Positions 46,249 through 54,224 of a stretch of DNA of 64,000 nucleotides are shown in pieces. Under the pieces are notes generated by a model that worked only from the letters and a program-made list of their open reading frames with translations, ran no database searches and was not told the origin of the DNA. The stretch comes from Paenibacillus taiwanensis DSM 18679 (lineage in GTDB: Bacteria; Bacillota; Bacilli; Paenibacillales; Paenibacillaceae): NCBI RefSeq assembly GCF_000425125.1, contig NZ_KE384308.1:372692-436691 (forward strand), given 5' to 3'. Each line of letters begins with the position of its first letter. Position 1 is the first letter of the stretch. Both the position numbers and the translations under genes were made by a program.

Positions 46249-47589
46249 TTAAACCACCGCCCGTAATTCTTCTTGCATTTCGAATAACGTTTGCTCCATC
46301 TTTTCGGCTAGCTCGTCAATCTCTTCTTTCGTAATGACCAATGGCGGAGCAATAATAATGGCGTCTCCCGTTCCATCCAGCCCACCTCCGGCAGGATATA
46401 TAAGCAGTCCGTTACGAAACGCAAGTTCAATCATTCGTGACGTCACTTGCCGCTCCACAGCAAAGCTTGCTTTTGTCGCTTGGTCGGCTATCAATTCAAG
46501 TCCAAGCAGCATCCCGCTGCCGCGTACATCACCGATTATTGTGAATTTTTGGGCAATACGATCTAACTTATCTCTTAAATATCGTCCTTTATTAACGGCA
46601 GCGTTCACTAGCTTATGTTTGTCAATGTATTGCAGCACAGCTAAAGAAATAGCTGCAGACTGTGGATTGGCACTATACGTATGACCTGCCATAATACTTT
46701 TTGATCCGGCAACAATCGGCGCCATTACCCGGTCGCTAACTAAGGTAGCTGCCATCGGTGTGTAGCCTGCACTCATCCCTTTGCCAAGTGCAATCAAATC
46801 AGGTTCTACTCCCCAATGCTCTATGCAAAACATTTTGCCTGTCCGTGCAATTCCCGTCATCACCTCATCTGCGATAAACAGCACCTCATAACGGTCACAT
46901 ATCGCTTTGATTTCGTTATAATAACGCGGCGGAGGTACTACAGCACCACCCGCGGCACCTACAATTGGCTCTGCGATAAATGCCGCTATCTGGTCAGCGC
47001 CGATTCGGCGAATGGCTACTTCCAGATCACTTGCACATTTGATCCCACATGAAGGATAGGTCTGTTGGAAAGGACAACGATAGCAATAAGGCGCCGCTAC
47101 AACAGGGAAATCTTCCAACAATGGAGTAAATCGCTTTCTCCTTAACACATGCCCCGACATCGATAAAGCACCTAGCGTAATGCCGTGATAACTCATTTGT
47201 CGGGACAAAATTTTGTATTTATTTGGACGACCCTTTTCTTGCCAATGCTGGATAGCAATTTTCATCGCCGTCTCTGTCGCTTCCGAGCCACTGCTTACGA
47301 AAAAAGACCAATATTCACCTCCTGGCGCCAGTTCGCTAAGGGCTTGGGCCAACCGTTCCGCAGGCTCACTTGTAAACTGGGAACGATAAACAAATGACAC
47401 TTTTTGTGCCTGCTCCGCCATCGCCTCGCCAATCTCTTGCACGCCATGCCCAAGACTAGCCGTTACCGCGCCGGAACACCCGTCTAAATATTTGTTGCCG
47501 GCGGCATCGTATAAATACACGCCACGCCCATATTGAATTGCTGAATATTTTCGGTCCAGCATAGGCTTGATCAAATATTCCCGATCCAT
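46249..47589 (-). CDS. yodT: Class III aminotransferase (YodT-type)
   Basis: 446 residues, PLP enzyme. SSGSEATETAMKIAIQHWQ near 108, LFIADEVMTGIARTGKMF near 234, PLP lysine K270 in LGKGMSAGY. An unusual four-cysteine cluster (CYRCPFQQTYPSCGIKC, near 182) is notable. First gene of the six-gene lysine operon; proposed to transaminate the C3 amine of N6-acetyl-beta-lysine. The ATG at 47589 (GGAGGGGG 8 nt upstream) is preferred over one at 47610. Any reading from 47706 is ruled out because the sigma-54 promoter lies between. Counterpart of B. subtilis YodT. Confidence 0.87.
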   Translation of the reverse strand: MDREYLIKPMLDRKYSAIQYGRGVYLYDAAGNKYLDGCSGAVTASLGHGVQEIGEAMAEQAQKVSFVYRSQFTSEPAERLAQALSELAPGGEYWSFFVSSGSEATETAMKIAIQHWQEKGRPNKYKILSRQMSYHGITLGALSMSGHVLRRKRFTPLLEDFPVVAAPYCYRCPFQQTYPSCGIKCASDLEVAIRRIGADQIAAFIAEPIVGAAGGAVVPPPRYYNEIKAICDRYEVLFIADEVMTGIARTGKMFCIEHWGVEPDLIALGKGMSAGYTPMAATLVSDRVMAPIVAGSKSIMAGHTYSANPQSAAISLAVLQYIDKHKLVNAAVNKGRYLRDKLDRIAQKFTIIGDVRGSGMLLGLELIADQATKASFAVERQVTSRMIELAFRNGLLIYPAGGGLDGTGDAIIIAPPLVITKEEIDELAEKMEQTLFEMQEELRAVV

Positions 47590-47653
47590 CGCTGCCACCC
47601 CCTCCTCCATCTTATTCTGTCCTCCAGCGCAGCATGCCGCGTCAAATAGATAC

Positions 47654-47672
47654 ACGCAAACTCCGTGCCAAC
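47654..47672 (-). promoter_or_regulatory. Sigma-54 promoter of the yodT operon
   Basis: On the minus strand TTGGCACGGAGTTTGCGT: GG at 47669-47668, GC at 47657-47656, ten bases between. Near-perfect match to TGGCACG-N4-TTGC. Transcription should begin near 47644. Confidence 0.92.
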
Positions 47673-47679
47673 TGCATAA

Positions 47680-47697
47680 AGATGAAAGAAAACATCT
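47680..47697. promoter_or_regulatory. Inverted repeat between the two sigma-54 promoters
   Basis: AGATG-N8-CATCT, lying almost midway between the two -24 elements. Candidate shared activator site. Confidence 0.4.
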
Positions 47698-47699
47698 CG

Positions 47700-47717
47700 T
47701 TGGCATGCTATTTGCTT
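47700..47717 (+). promoter_or_regulatory. Sigma-54 promoter of ablB
   Basis: TTGGCATGCTATTTGCTT: GG at 47702-47703, GC at 47714-47715, ten bases between. Divergent from the yodT promoter; the two GG elements are about 32 bp apart. ATG of ablB lies about 50 nt past the expected start site. Confidence 0.88.
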
Positions 47718-47777
47718 ATAAACGATATACCTATCGGTAGAGTCATCAGAACTTTGGCCAATAAAGGAGGGCGGCGT

Positions 47778-48638
47778 ATGTCTAACAATGAAACGTACTA
47801 CACCAATCTGGTTGAAAATGGACGTGATTACAGCCTGCACATGTGCCTTGATTATTACAATAAAAGGCTGCGGGTAGATGATTATCGAGGCAACCCGAAC
47901 GCTGTGTTCGAGCGTGTTCAGGAGCTTATGCAGCTCCACTATTTCACGAAAGTATGGATCAAGGCGCGACATTATGATTGGGGCTGCTTCCTTGCTCAAG
48001 GTTATATGCTCGAAGCTGTTATCCATGGTTATTTCCAAGGTCAAGAAGCTTTTAATATGGTCTTTTATACTGATTTGGAACGTAGAACGAGTGACTATTG
48101 GGTGTACGAGGATCAGTTGTTAGCTAAGGTTTTGGCACTTCCTTTAAAATCAGAATTAAATAAGCATTCTGCTGGATTTTTGCTGCGCCCAGCAACTTGT
48201 CAAGATGCACCAGCGCTTGCTGCGTTGTATCGGCAAGTTTTTGCGACTTACCCTACGCCGATGCATGATGCTCAATATGTGGAGCACAGCATCCAGGAAG
48301 GAACGATCTTCCATTTAGCTGAGTTTGAAGGGCAATTGGTCAGCGCTGCTTCTGCCGAAATGAATGCCGCCTACCACAATGCCGAAATGACGGATTGTGC
48401 AACGCTGCCAACCTGTCGTAATAAGGGATTGATGAGGGTGTTGCTGCAACAACTAGAGCAAGATCTTTTGCGGCGTGACATTACCTGTGCCTATTCCCTT
48501 GCAAGGGCCTTATCACCGGGCATGAATGCTGTATTTAAACAGCTTGGTTATGAATACGGAGGTAGAATGACTAAAAATTGTAATATATACAATAAGTTCG
48601 AGGATATGAACGTATGGACTAAATCGTTGACGCCATAA
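47778..48638 (+). CDS. ablB: Beta-lysine N-acetyltransferase (AblB/YodP)
   Basis: 286 residues. An N-terminal domain specific to this family (YNKRLRVDDYRG and VWIKARHYDWGCFLAQGYMLEAVIHGYFQG) precedes a GNAT fold (FLLRPATCQDAPALAALYRQVF near 135; acetyl-CoA-binding LPTCRNKGLMRVLLQQLE near 214). AblB proteins accompany lysine 2,3-aminomutase and acetylate beta-lysine at N6, making an osmolyte in methanogens and, in Bacillus kam loci (yodP), a catabolic intermediate. AAAGGAGG precedes the ATG. Earlier in-frame ATGs lie upstream of or inside the sigma-54 promoter and are excluded. Its stop is 8 bp from the convergent rpoN stop. Confidence 0.9.
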   Translation: MSNNETYYTNLVENGRDYSLHMCLDYYNKRLRVDDYRGNPNAVFERVQELMQLHYFTKVWIKARHYDWGCFLAQGYMLEAVIHGYFQGQEAFNMVFYTDLERRTSDYWVYEDQLLAKVLALPLKSELNKHSAGFLLRPATCQDAPALAALYRQVFATYPTPMHDAQYVEHSIQEGTIFHLAEFEGQLVSAASAEMNAAYHNAEMTDCATLPTCRNKGLMRVLLQQLEQDLLRRDITCAYSLARALSPGMNAVFKQLGYEYGGRMTKNCNIYNKFEDMNVWTKSLTP

Positions 48639-48677
48639 AAAACTGGCTATCGTCGTTTCCGCTCAAACGACGATGCC
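48637..48677 (-). terminator. rpoN terminator built into its last codons
   Basis: On the minus strand GGCATCGTCGTTT pairs with AAACGACGATAGCC, followed by six T residues. The stem encodes the rpoN C terminus and stop codon, and the T run overlaps the end of ablB. Confidence 0.8.
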
Positions 48678-49984
48678 AGACCGAGCGCTTCACGATATTT
48701 AGCAACCGTTCTCCGAGAAATACGGATGCCTTGTTTCTGGAGACATGCTGCGATCTGTTGATCAGACACGGGCGAACTTTGCGATTCATTAGTAATAATC
48801 GCCTTTATTTTTACTTGAATATGCGCAGCAGAAGCCAATTCCCCGTTCTCTTGATAAAGACCCGCTGGGAAGAAGTAGTTTAATTCAAATGTACCCCAAG
48901 ATGTCGCGGCATACTTCCCAGCAATTGATCTGCTCACAGTCGACTCATGCATAGTTAACCTATCGGCGATGTGAGCCAAATTCATCGGCTTTAAGCCCGC
49001 TGGTCCCTCCTTAAAAAATAAAAGCTGTTCCTCAACGATGCTCTGCGCTACTCGCAGCAGCGTCTGCTTGCGCTGCTTAATACTTCTTAGCAGCCATAGG
49101 GCACTAGCTCGTTGATGACGAATATATTCATGTTCCCCCTGCAAGTACAGTCCCTTCTGTACGCCTGCTGCTGCATATGCAGGTTGGAGACTAAGCATCG
49201 GGGCTGCCCAATCGTGCATAACGACAATATAACGACTGCCTACTTGTTGAATGGACATATCAGGTCTAACAACAGGGACGGCAGTATGGAAAAATAAATT
49301 TCCAGGTTTAGGATTAAAACTTTTAATGATTGAGATCGCTTTCATTATTTCTGGTGTGGATGTCCTTAATTGTCGTGCAAGGGCCGTTATTTTTTGTGCA
49401 GCAATGTCGGGTAGATGATCCTTAATAAGTTTAATGACTAACGGATGAAGATCCGGTATCGTATTTGCTTGAATTAGTAAGCACTCTTGCAGCGTACGAG
49501 CTCCTACTCCGGAAGGTTCAAGTGTATGGATAAGTAGCAGCGCTTGCTCCACTTCTTCAAGCTTAACCTTTAGCTGATCAGCAATCCAGCTTAATGACAA
49601 CTGCAAATATCCTTGCGGACTAAGATTGCCGGCTATATATTTCATAATGGCACGAAGGTTGTCGGACAAGTGAGCTATCATATTCATTTGATGAGACAAA
49701 TAATGCTCTAAAGTCATTTCACGTTCCAGGTCATACCACGGCGTGTGCGTATTCTCACTTCTGCTGTCCTTCGCCCTTGTACGCGTATAACTAAAGTCCC
49801 ATTCATCTGTTGTATGCATCGGATGACCTTCGACATTCAGTTCTAGCAGTGGGTTGGTCTCTACTTGTTCCTGTACATACTCCCACAGTTCCAATGAGGA
49901 CATTTGAAGAACATTTAGCGATTGCTGCATCTGCGATGTCATCTGTAACGTTTGTCTCTGATGAAGTCCGTACCGATAATTCAT
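48647..49984 (-). CDS. rpoN: RNA polymerase sigma-54 factor
   Basis: 445 residues (B. subtilis SigL ~436). Region I is the glutamine-rich QRQTLQMTSQMQQSLNVLQMSSLELWEYV (about 9-37), which contacts the activator. The core-binding middle region follows, then the helix-turn-helix, and the RpoN box SRRTVAKYRE near 427 that reads the -24 element. ATG at 49984 chosen because the protein's conserved start MxYxxxLxQxQ begins there. The only sigma-54 promoters seen in the window belong to the adjacent lysine genes, and the GAFTGA activator is in the same island. Confidence 0.94.
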   Translation of the reverse strand: MNYRYGLHQRQTLQMTSQMQQSLNVLQMSSLELWEYVQEQVETNPLLELNVEGHPMHTTDEWDFSYTRTRAKDSRSENTHTPWYDLEREMTLEHYLSHQMNMIAHLSDNLRAIMKYIAGNLSPQGYLQLSLSWIADQLKVKLEEVEQALLLIHTLEPSGVGARTLQECLLIQANTIPDLHPLVIKLIKDHLPDIAAQKITALARQLRTSTPEIMKAISIIKSFNPKPGNLFFHTAVPVVRPDMSIQQVGSRYIVVMHDWAAPMLSLQPAYAAAGVQKGLYLQGEHEYIRHQRASALWLLRSIKQRKQTLLRVAQSIVEEQLLFFKEGPAGLKPMNLAHIADRLTMHESTVSRSIAGKYAATSWGTFELNYFFPAGLYQENGELASAAHIQVKIKAIITNESQSSPVSDQQIAACLQKQGIRISRRTVAKYREALGLASSFERKRR

Positions 49985-50067
49985 CCTTTTCACCACTTTA
50001 CTTTTCAAAATTGAAATGAAAGGTGTACTACCTGCTACGTTATGCTGATATGGCATAATATGAAGCT

Positions 50068-50817
50068 TTAAGAAATCTGCTCTTCTTTTTGCGATAACCC
50101 ATCCATCCTCAACTGATCATGATGGGCTGTATATTTGCGACCGGCGGGTGTAATGTGATATCGGATACCGGCTTCCCGCTCTGTGCGAACTACGTTTCCC
50201 AGTTGTATTTGCTCTTGCAAAATACGAAGGATACAGCTTTCCTCTAATTCAGTCTCTTTACAAATACCGGTCACTGTACGGAACACATAATCCCCCTCCT
50301 GAAGCGCCTGAAGAACTTTTAAGCTTGGGTCCGCGTGTAATACGGGAGATTGCTCAAGCTGAATTGCATCTGATAACGTGCCGCGATGCAGCATTCGAAT
50401 TTCATAAGGATCAGCAGAAACAACGGAGTCTTCCGCTTCCGTGTTTTTTTCTGTCAAAGCTTCGACGTCTTGCTTTACATGGTCCACCTGATGCTGAACG
50501 TCATGTAATTGTTGCATAAATTTATCCGAAACGGACTTAATAAATCGATTGGAGGAAATGGAGGCAATAAGACAGAAGCCTGCAAATACAAATAACTGGG
50601 TGCCGTCTTGTTTGCTTTCGAGAAGAAGATTGCTAGATATCGTATTTAAAAATAGTGGAACGAGGAACGAGGCCGCGATGCCAACAAAGACCGCCTTATA
50701 GAGCATCCTATCTTTGTAATACACCGTTTCATACTTCCCTACAATTAAATAATTAACTCCTCCACCCATAATACCTGCTGCTAGCATAATCAAAAACAAG
50801 GTCAGTCCATGTGACAT
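50068..50817 (-). CDS. Three-helix membrane protein with coiled coil and winged-helix-like tail
   Basis: 249 residues. Three hydrophobic helices in the first ~100 residues, a coiled coil (KFMQQLHDVQHQVDHVKQDVEAL, about 103-125), then a soluble C-terminal part. Its VLQALQEGDYVFRTVTGICKETELEESCILRILQEQIQLGNV (about 166-207) looks like a winged-helix DNA- or protein-binding fold. I do not recognise a characterised homolog; it may belong to the YEATS-associated three-helix membrane group. Lies 83 bp upstream of rpoN on the same strand, so cotranscription with rpoN is likely. Strong ribosome site AAAGGAGG. Confidence 0.65.
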   Translation of the reverse strand: MSHGLTLFLIMLAAGIMGGGVNYLIVGKYETVYYKDRMLYKAVFVGIAASFLVPLFLNTISSNLLLESKQDGTQLFVFAGFCLIASISSNRFIKSVSDKFMQQLHDVQHQVDHVKQDVEALTEKNTEAEDSVVSADPYEIRMLHRGTLSDAIQLEQSPVLHADPSLKVLQALQEGDYVFRTVTGICKETELEESCILRILQEQIQLGNVVRTEREAGIRYHITPAGRKYTAHHDQLRMDGLSQKEEQIS

Positions 50818-51157
50818 GTAAGAAACCTCCTTTTAAAGGTAGTTACATTATCCAATATACTTCATCGCTGCTACTATTCTTTTATAACTATCCTGATTAA
50901 TAGTGTACGGCTTTTGCTTTGCATAAGCTGTCTAACGATGTCAGTCGAACGCTAAACGTTGGTGTAAAGGTTTGTCACAGTAATTGTCATACATTTGTCC
51001 AAGCAGGCTATGCATCTGTTTTCTCTTAAAGCGACAAAAAGCATCTCCACACCCACTACATGCAATGGATATGGAGACGCTTGAGTACGATTATACTATC
51101 TTTGATATTGGCAATTCATGAACAAGCAGCATGCTGATCCCCACTAATAGCGGTTTC
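50818..51157. other. Intergenic gap, 340 bp
   Basis: Contains the terminator of the FAD enzyme gene at 51035-51082 and, presumably, the promoter of the membrane-protein/rpoN unit in the 50818-51000 part. No ORF or RNA gene stands out, and no -35/-10 pair is clear. Confidence 0.4.
51035..51082 (-). terminator. Intrinsic terminator of the FAD enzyme gene
   Basis: AAGCGTCTCCA / TGGAGATGCTT imperfect stem followed by five T residues on the minus strand. Confidence 0.85.
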
Positions 51158-52750
51158 TTACGGTAGCTGTATGTCCTCTGGCCAGTGAAGCTGCACGCCT
51201 CGCTGCTCTAGCAGATGTTGATAAGCTTGCAAATGGACTGGATCTTCCCTGACATCATGTGGATCAAGTTGATTTTCAAGCGCATAGGCAACCAAATAAC
51301 CTACCGATTCACCAATGTTCCACTCTGTTGGATGAAGGCGGTAACATCCATTTGAAATTTGAGTCGTACCGATATTTTTACAAGCAGGCAAAATATTTTT
51401 GACACGTATCGGCAGCAATGCGCCCAGTGGAATCTCGTATGGATATGTGGGCACATACAAGCTCCGAAACGACACCGTAGTCATATGCAGATCTAAATAG
51501 TAACTGCCTACGCCTACACTGTCTTCATACGTCCGAATGCCTTGATCACCACGTATTTCCTTACTGACATCGTGCTCGGTAATCCGGTATAACGACTGTA
51601 TACGTCTGGATTCCCGAATGTAAGGTGCTTTGGCAAAGCCGTCATCAGTGCCAAGCGCATCCTTTCGCAAACGAAGGCCTGGATATCCTTTGCCACCGTC
51701 AAGTCGCGGCGCTTCTGTTTGCAGCCAGTACAGCAAGCAGAGGCTGAGCTGACGTGCACCTCTTAAATGCTTTCGTCTCTCATGACTCGATACGCCGTAA
51801 ATAGCACCAAGATGGTAGTCATTTTGTGGCCAGTTAATAAGTGAGATATCGCTCTTGTAAAGTTCGTTCTGAAATAGAGACTTATCGATTATCCGGCGGT
51901 AATTAAACAACGATTCCCACCATTCTCCGCGTTTACCGCGAAATAACCCATACTCTTTGATCGTGCCGTTTTTGCTAATTTCTGGTACAAACCAGCCTAG
52001 TAGTGGCAATTGCTCATAATTTTGAGGGACGTATTGTCTCCAATAATCGTATTGGGCTGGACGATCAATCGTATGATCTCCACCGTCTTCATACTCCAGC
52101 GCAAATACATGCGTGATCGATTGCATATCTAACGGATCCGCGTTGTCAGCTGCGTGAGGTTCATTTGTATCTGATCTCGCTTCAGCGCCCATAACATGCT
52201 CTACTCCAGCAAGCGGCAGCACATCCCCACACTCTGTAGCATCCGCAAAATAATGGCCTTGCAATGTAACTAACTCGTCATCTTCATTGATCACTTTTAC
52301 ACTGACGCAACGGTCGCCTTCCATATCGGATGATACAATTCGATGTTGATATAAAATGTGGATACGACCGCTGTTCGTGTAGGCTGCAAGCATATCTATT
52401 AACACTTGTAGCGCTACTTTAGGTTCATGGCACAAGCGGCTGACCCAACCATTACCAGGGTTAAGAAACTCATTTTTCATAGCTGCATCGACCAGTGGAT
52501 AATTCGACTTATAATAGTCCCGCACTCGACGACGAAATTCAGCATAACTTCGCGTACACCCGAATTGCTCAATCCAACGATGTTCGTCTGGTGGAACAGC
52601 CTGGGCTGTGAGCTGCCCGCCAATCCAGTCCGTTTCCTCCGTCATAATGACAGTCAAGCCTGACTTCGCCGCTGCTAAAGCAGCCATACAACCGCCGAGA
52701 CCTCCACCTAACACAATAAAGTCTGCTTTGAGTTTACGATTTGTTCGCAA
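51158..52750 (-). CDS. FAD-dependent oxidoreductase
   Basis: 530 residues. The N-terminal dinucleotide-binding motif GGGLGGCMAALAAAKSGLTVIMTEE (residues 15-39) is followed by WIGGQLTAQAVPPDE, then DATECGDVLPLAG near 187 and a C-terminal NIGESVGYLVAYAL. This matches the FAD_oxidored family, several members of which are found in carbohydrate-utilisation clusters. The reaction is unknown. The start codon appears to be TTG at 52750, with AAGGAAG 7 nt upstream. Monocistronic, ended by a strong terminator. Confidence 0.82.
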   Translation of the reverse strand: MRTNRKLKADFIVLGGGLGGCMAALAAAKSGLTVIMTEETDWIGGQLTAQAVPPDEHRWIEQFGCTRSYAEFRRRVRDYYKSNYPLVDAAMKNEFLNPGNGWVSRLCHEPKVALQVLIDMLAAYTNSGRIHILYQHRIVSSDMEGDRCVSVKVINEDDELVTLQGHYFADATECGDVLPLAGVEHVMGAEARSDTNEPHAADNADPLDMQSITHVFALEYEDGGDHTIDRPAQYDYWRQYVPQNYEQLPLLGWFVPEISKNGTIKEYGLFRGKRGEWWESLFNYRRIIDKSLFQNELYKSDISLINWPQNDYHLGAIYGVSSHERRKHLRGARQLSLCLLYWLQTEAPRLDGGKGYPGLRLRKDALGTDDGFAKAPYIRESRRIQSLYRITEHDVSKEIRGDQGIRTYEDSVGVGSYYLDLHMTTVSFRSLYVPTYPYEIPLGALLPIRVKNILPACKNIGTTQISNGCYRLHPTEWNIGESVGYLVAYALENQLDPHDVREDPVHLQAYQHLLEQRGVQLHWPEDIQLP

Positions 52751-52948
52751 AATACCACTTCCTTTCCTATGGAGTTAAGTGAGTTGTCTTACATTAGTAC
52801 TTACCCCTTATTAATAGAAATGTCGTGGTTAATTTCGTATTGTTAAGGAAAATTTTAGAATTGGAGTTCAACGGTCATTAACAGTACGCTCATCCCAATG
52901 ACGTCAGGACGTAAGCTAGCAGATGAATCAAATCTTACTCTACCTAGA

Positions 52949-52975
52949 ACCTTCTGCAAAATAAATCATATATTA
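52949..52975 (+). promoter_or_regulatory. Sigma-K-like promoter of the collagen-repeat gene
   Basis: AC at 52949-52950, 16-bp spacer, CATATATTA at 52967-52975. This fits the late mother-cell sigma-K consensus (AC-N16-CATANNNTA), 30 nt before the ATG. Confidence 0.65.
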
Positions 52976-53005
52976 AATTATTACTAGATTTGGAGGTGCC
53001 GAGAA

Positions 53006-54043
53006 ATGTCTCAAGCAAACCTACCTAACATCACACCTAGCATTACTCTTACTAGAGATGATGCATTAAACCTACTTTTATCGTCAATTGCAATTGAAGA
53101 ACTTGGATTAGGTCATATCATTAACGCTGAAGCCGAAAAAATTCAGTATGCTGTCGGAACCTTACCAGGGCTATCCGTCCCAGCAACGATAAGTGATCTT
53201 CTAGCTATAGATGCAAGCGTCAAAAGTACACTGCAAGATATCGTAAAAAAAGAAATGCTGCTGCAATTTAAGCTGGAAAACATATTAAACGCACCTTCTC
53301 TTACAGGTGCTACCGGTGTCACAGGCCCTACTGGTCCTTCTGGCGGACCTATTGGTCCTACAGGTCCGACTGGAGCAGTTGGAGCTGACGGGCCTTCTGG
53401 TCCTGCGGGTGCAACCGGTGCCACAGGAGCAACTGGCATTGGAATTACTGGACCTACTGGTCCTTCTGGGGACACAGGACCTACTGGTCCTTCGGGCGGC
53501 CCCCCTGGAGCTACCGGTGCAACAGGACCTACTGGTCCTTCTGGCGGTGCAACAGGGGCTACAGGAGCAACTGGTATTGGAATTACTGGACCTACTGGAC
53601 CGACAGGGCCTATTTTGCAACCATTTGCCAACCCAAACATTTCACCTCAAACGATTGCTGTAGGTGGTTTAGTCCAATTCCAACCACCTGTTGGTACTAA
53701 TGGAATAACTTATAATGGCGCAGGCACGTTCACTATTGTTTACCCAGGGCTTTATTTCTTAGAATGTGTATTAAACTATGCACCAGGAACACCAGCCAGA
53801 AGTGAATTTGCTGTCTTATTAAATGGCACTATAATTGCAGCTCCATCAGCCAATGCGGATACAGTAGGCCAAATATCGGTAATTCGTGTCAATAACTATG
53901 CCGCTGGTGCAACGATCGCAATTGTAAACAATTCACAAAATGCAGTTACCTTGCAAGCGGGTATTAATTCTAATGGAGCAGTAGATAATTCTAGTGGAGG
54001 GCACTTTATCCTCTTTAGATTTGCAGATGGTCCGCTCGTGTAA
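53006..54043 (+). CDS. Collagen-like spore-surface (BclA-type) protein
   Basis: 345 residues. The N-terminal ~95 residues ([31 protein letters not shown]) match the helical leader seen in Bacillus collagen-like spore proteins. About 100 residues of Gly-X-Y triplets follow (100-202, mainly GPT, GAT, GPS), then a C-terminal TNF/C1q-like beta domain ([25 protein letters not shown] ... HFILFRFAD). Such proteins trimerise and form the exosporium nap. No secretion signal, as expected for a protein made in the mother cell. Sigma-K-like promoter upstream supports late sporulation expression. Good GGAGGTG ribosome site. Confidence 0.9.
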   Translation: MSQANLPNITPSITLTRDDALNLLLSSIAIEELGLGHIINAEAEKIQYAVGTLPGLSVPATISDLLAIDASVKSTLQDIVKKEMLLQFKLENILNAPSLTGATGVTGPTGPSGGPIGPTGPTGAVGADGPSGPAGATGATGATGIGITGPTGPSGDTGPTGPSGGPPGATGATGPTGPSGGATGATGATGIGITGPTGPTGPILQPFANPNISPQTIAVGGLVQFQPPVGTNGITYNGAGTFTIVYPGLYFLECVLNYAPGTPARSEFAVLLNGTIIAAPSANADTVGQISVIRVNNYAAGATIAIVNNSQNAVTLQAGINSNGAVDNSSGGHFILFRFADGPLV

Positions 54044-54092
54044 CCCCGTGCAGAGCAGCCATTAGCGTAAATCAAATCTTCATAGACCGTAC

Positions 54093-54136
54093 GCACAATG
54101 AGCCAAACCTTAAATCAGTGGCTCATTGTGCATTTT
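54093..54136 (+). terminator. Intrinsic terminator of the collagen-like gene
   Basis: Perfect 13-bp stem GCACAATGAGCCA / TGGCTCATTGTGC followed by ATTTT. Confidence 0.9.
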
Positions 54137-54189
54137 ATGCGCAATGGACCACAAGCCACTTGGATAAACAGGCTCTATTTCATATAAAA

Positions 54190-54218
54190 TTAAAAAACCG
54201 CCCCAAACAGGAGCGGTC
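54190..54218 (-). terminator. Intrinsic terminator of the Kelch gene
   Basis: ACCGCTCC / GGGGCGGT stem with one wobble pair and six T residues on the minus strand. Confidence 0.88.
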
Positions 54219-54224
54219 ATAACG

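Noticed and set aside
47590-47706. Extended N terminus of the YodT-type aminotransferase
   Set aside because: It would begin upstream of its own sigma-54 promoter and has no similarity to aminotransferases.
53143-53640. Long minus-strand open frame opposite the collagen repeats, rich in Gly-Pro-Val
   Set aside because: Artefact of GGN-CCN repeat codons; no ribosome site, and the plus-strand protein is clearly real.
53307-53663. Plus-strand Leu/Val-rich frame inside the collagen gene
   Set aside because: Shifted reading of the triplet repeat with no start signal.
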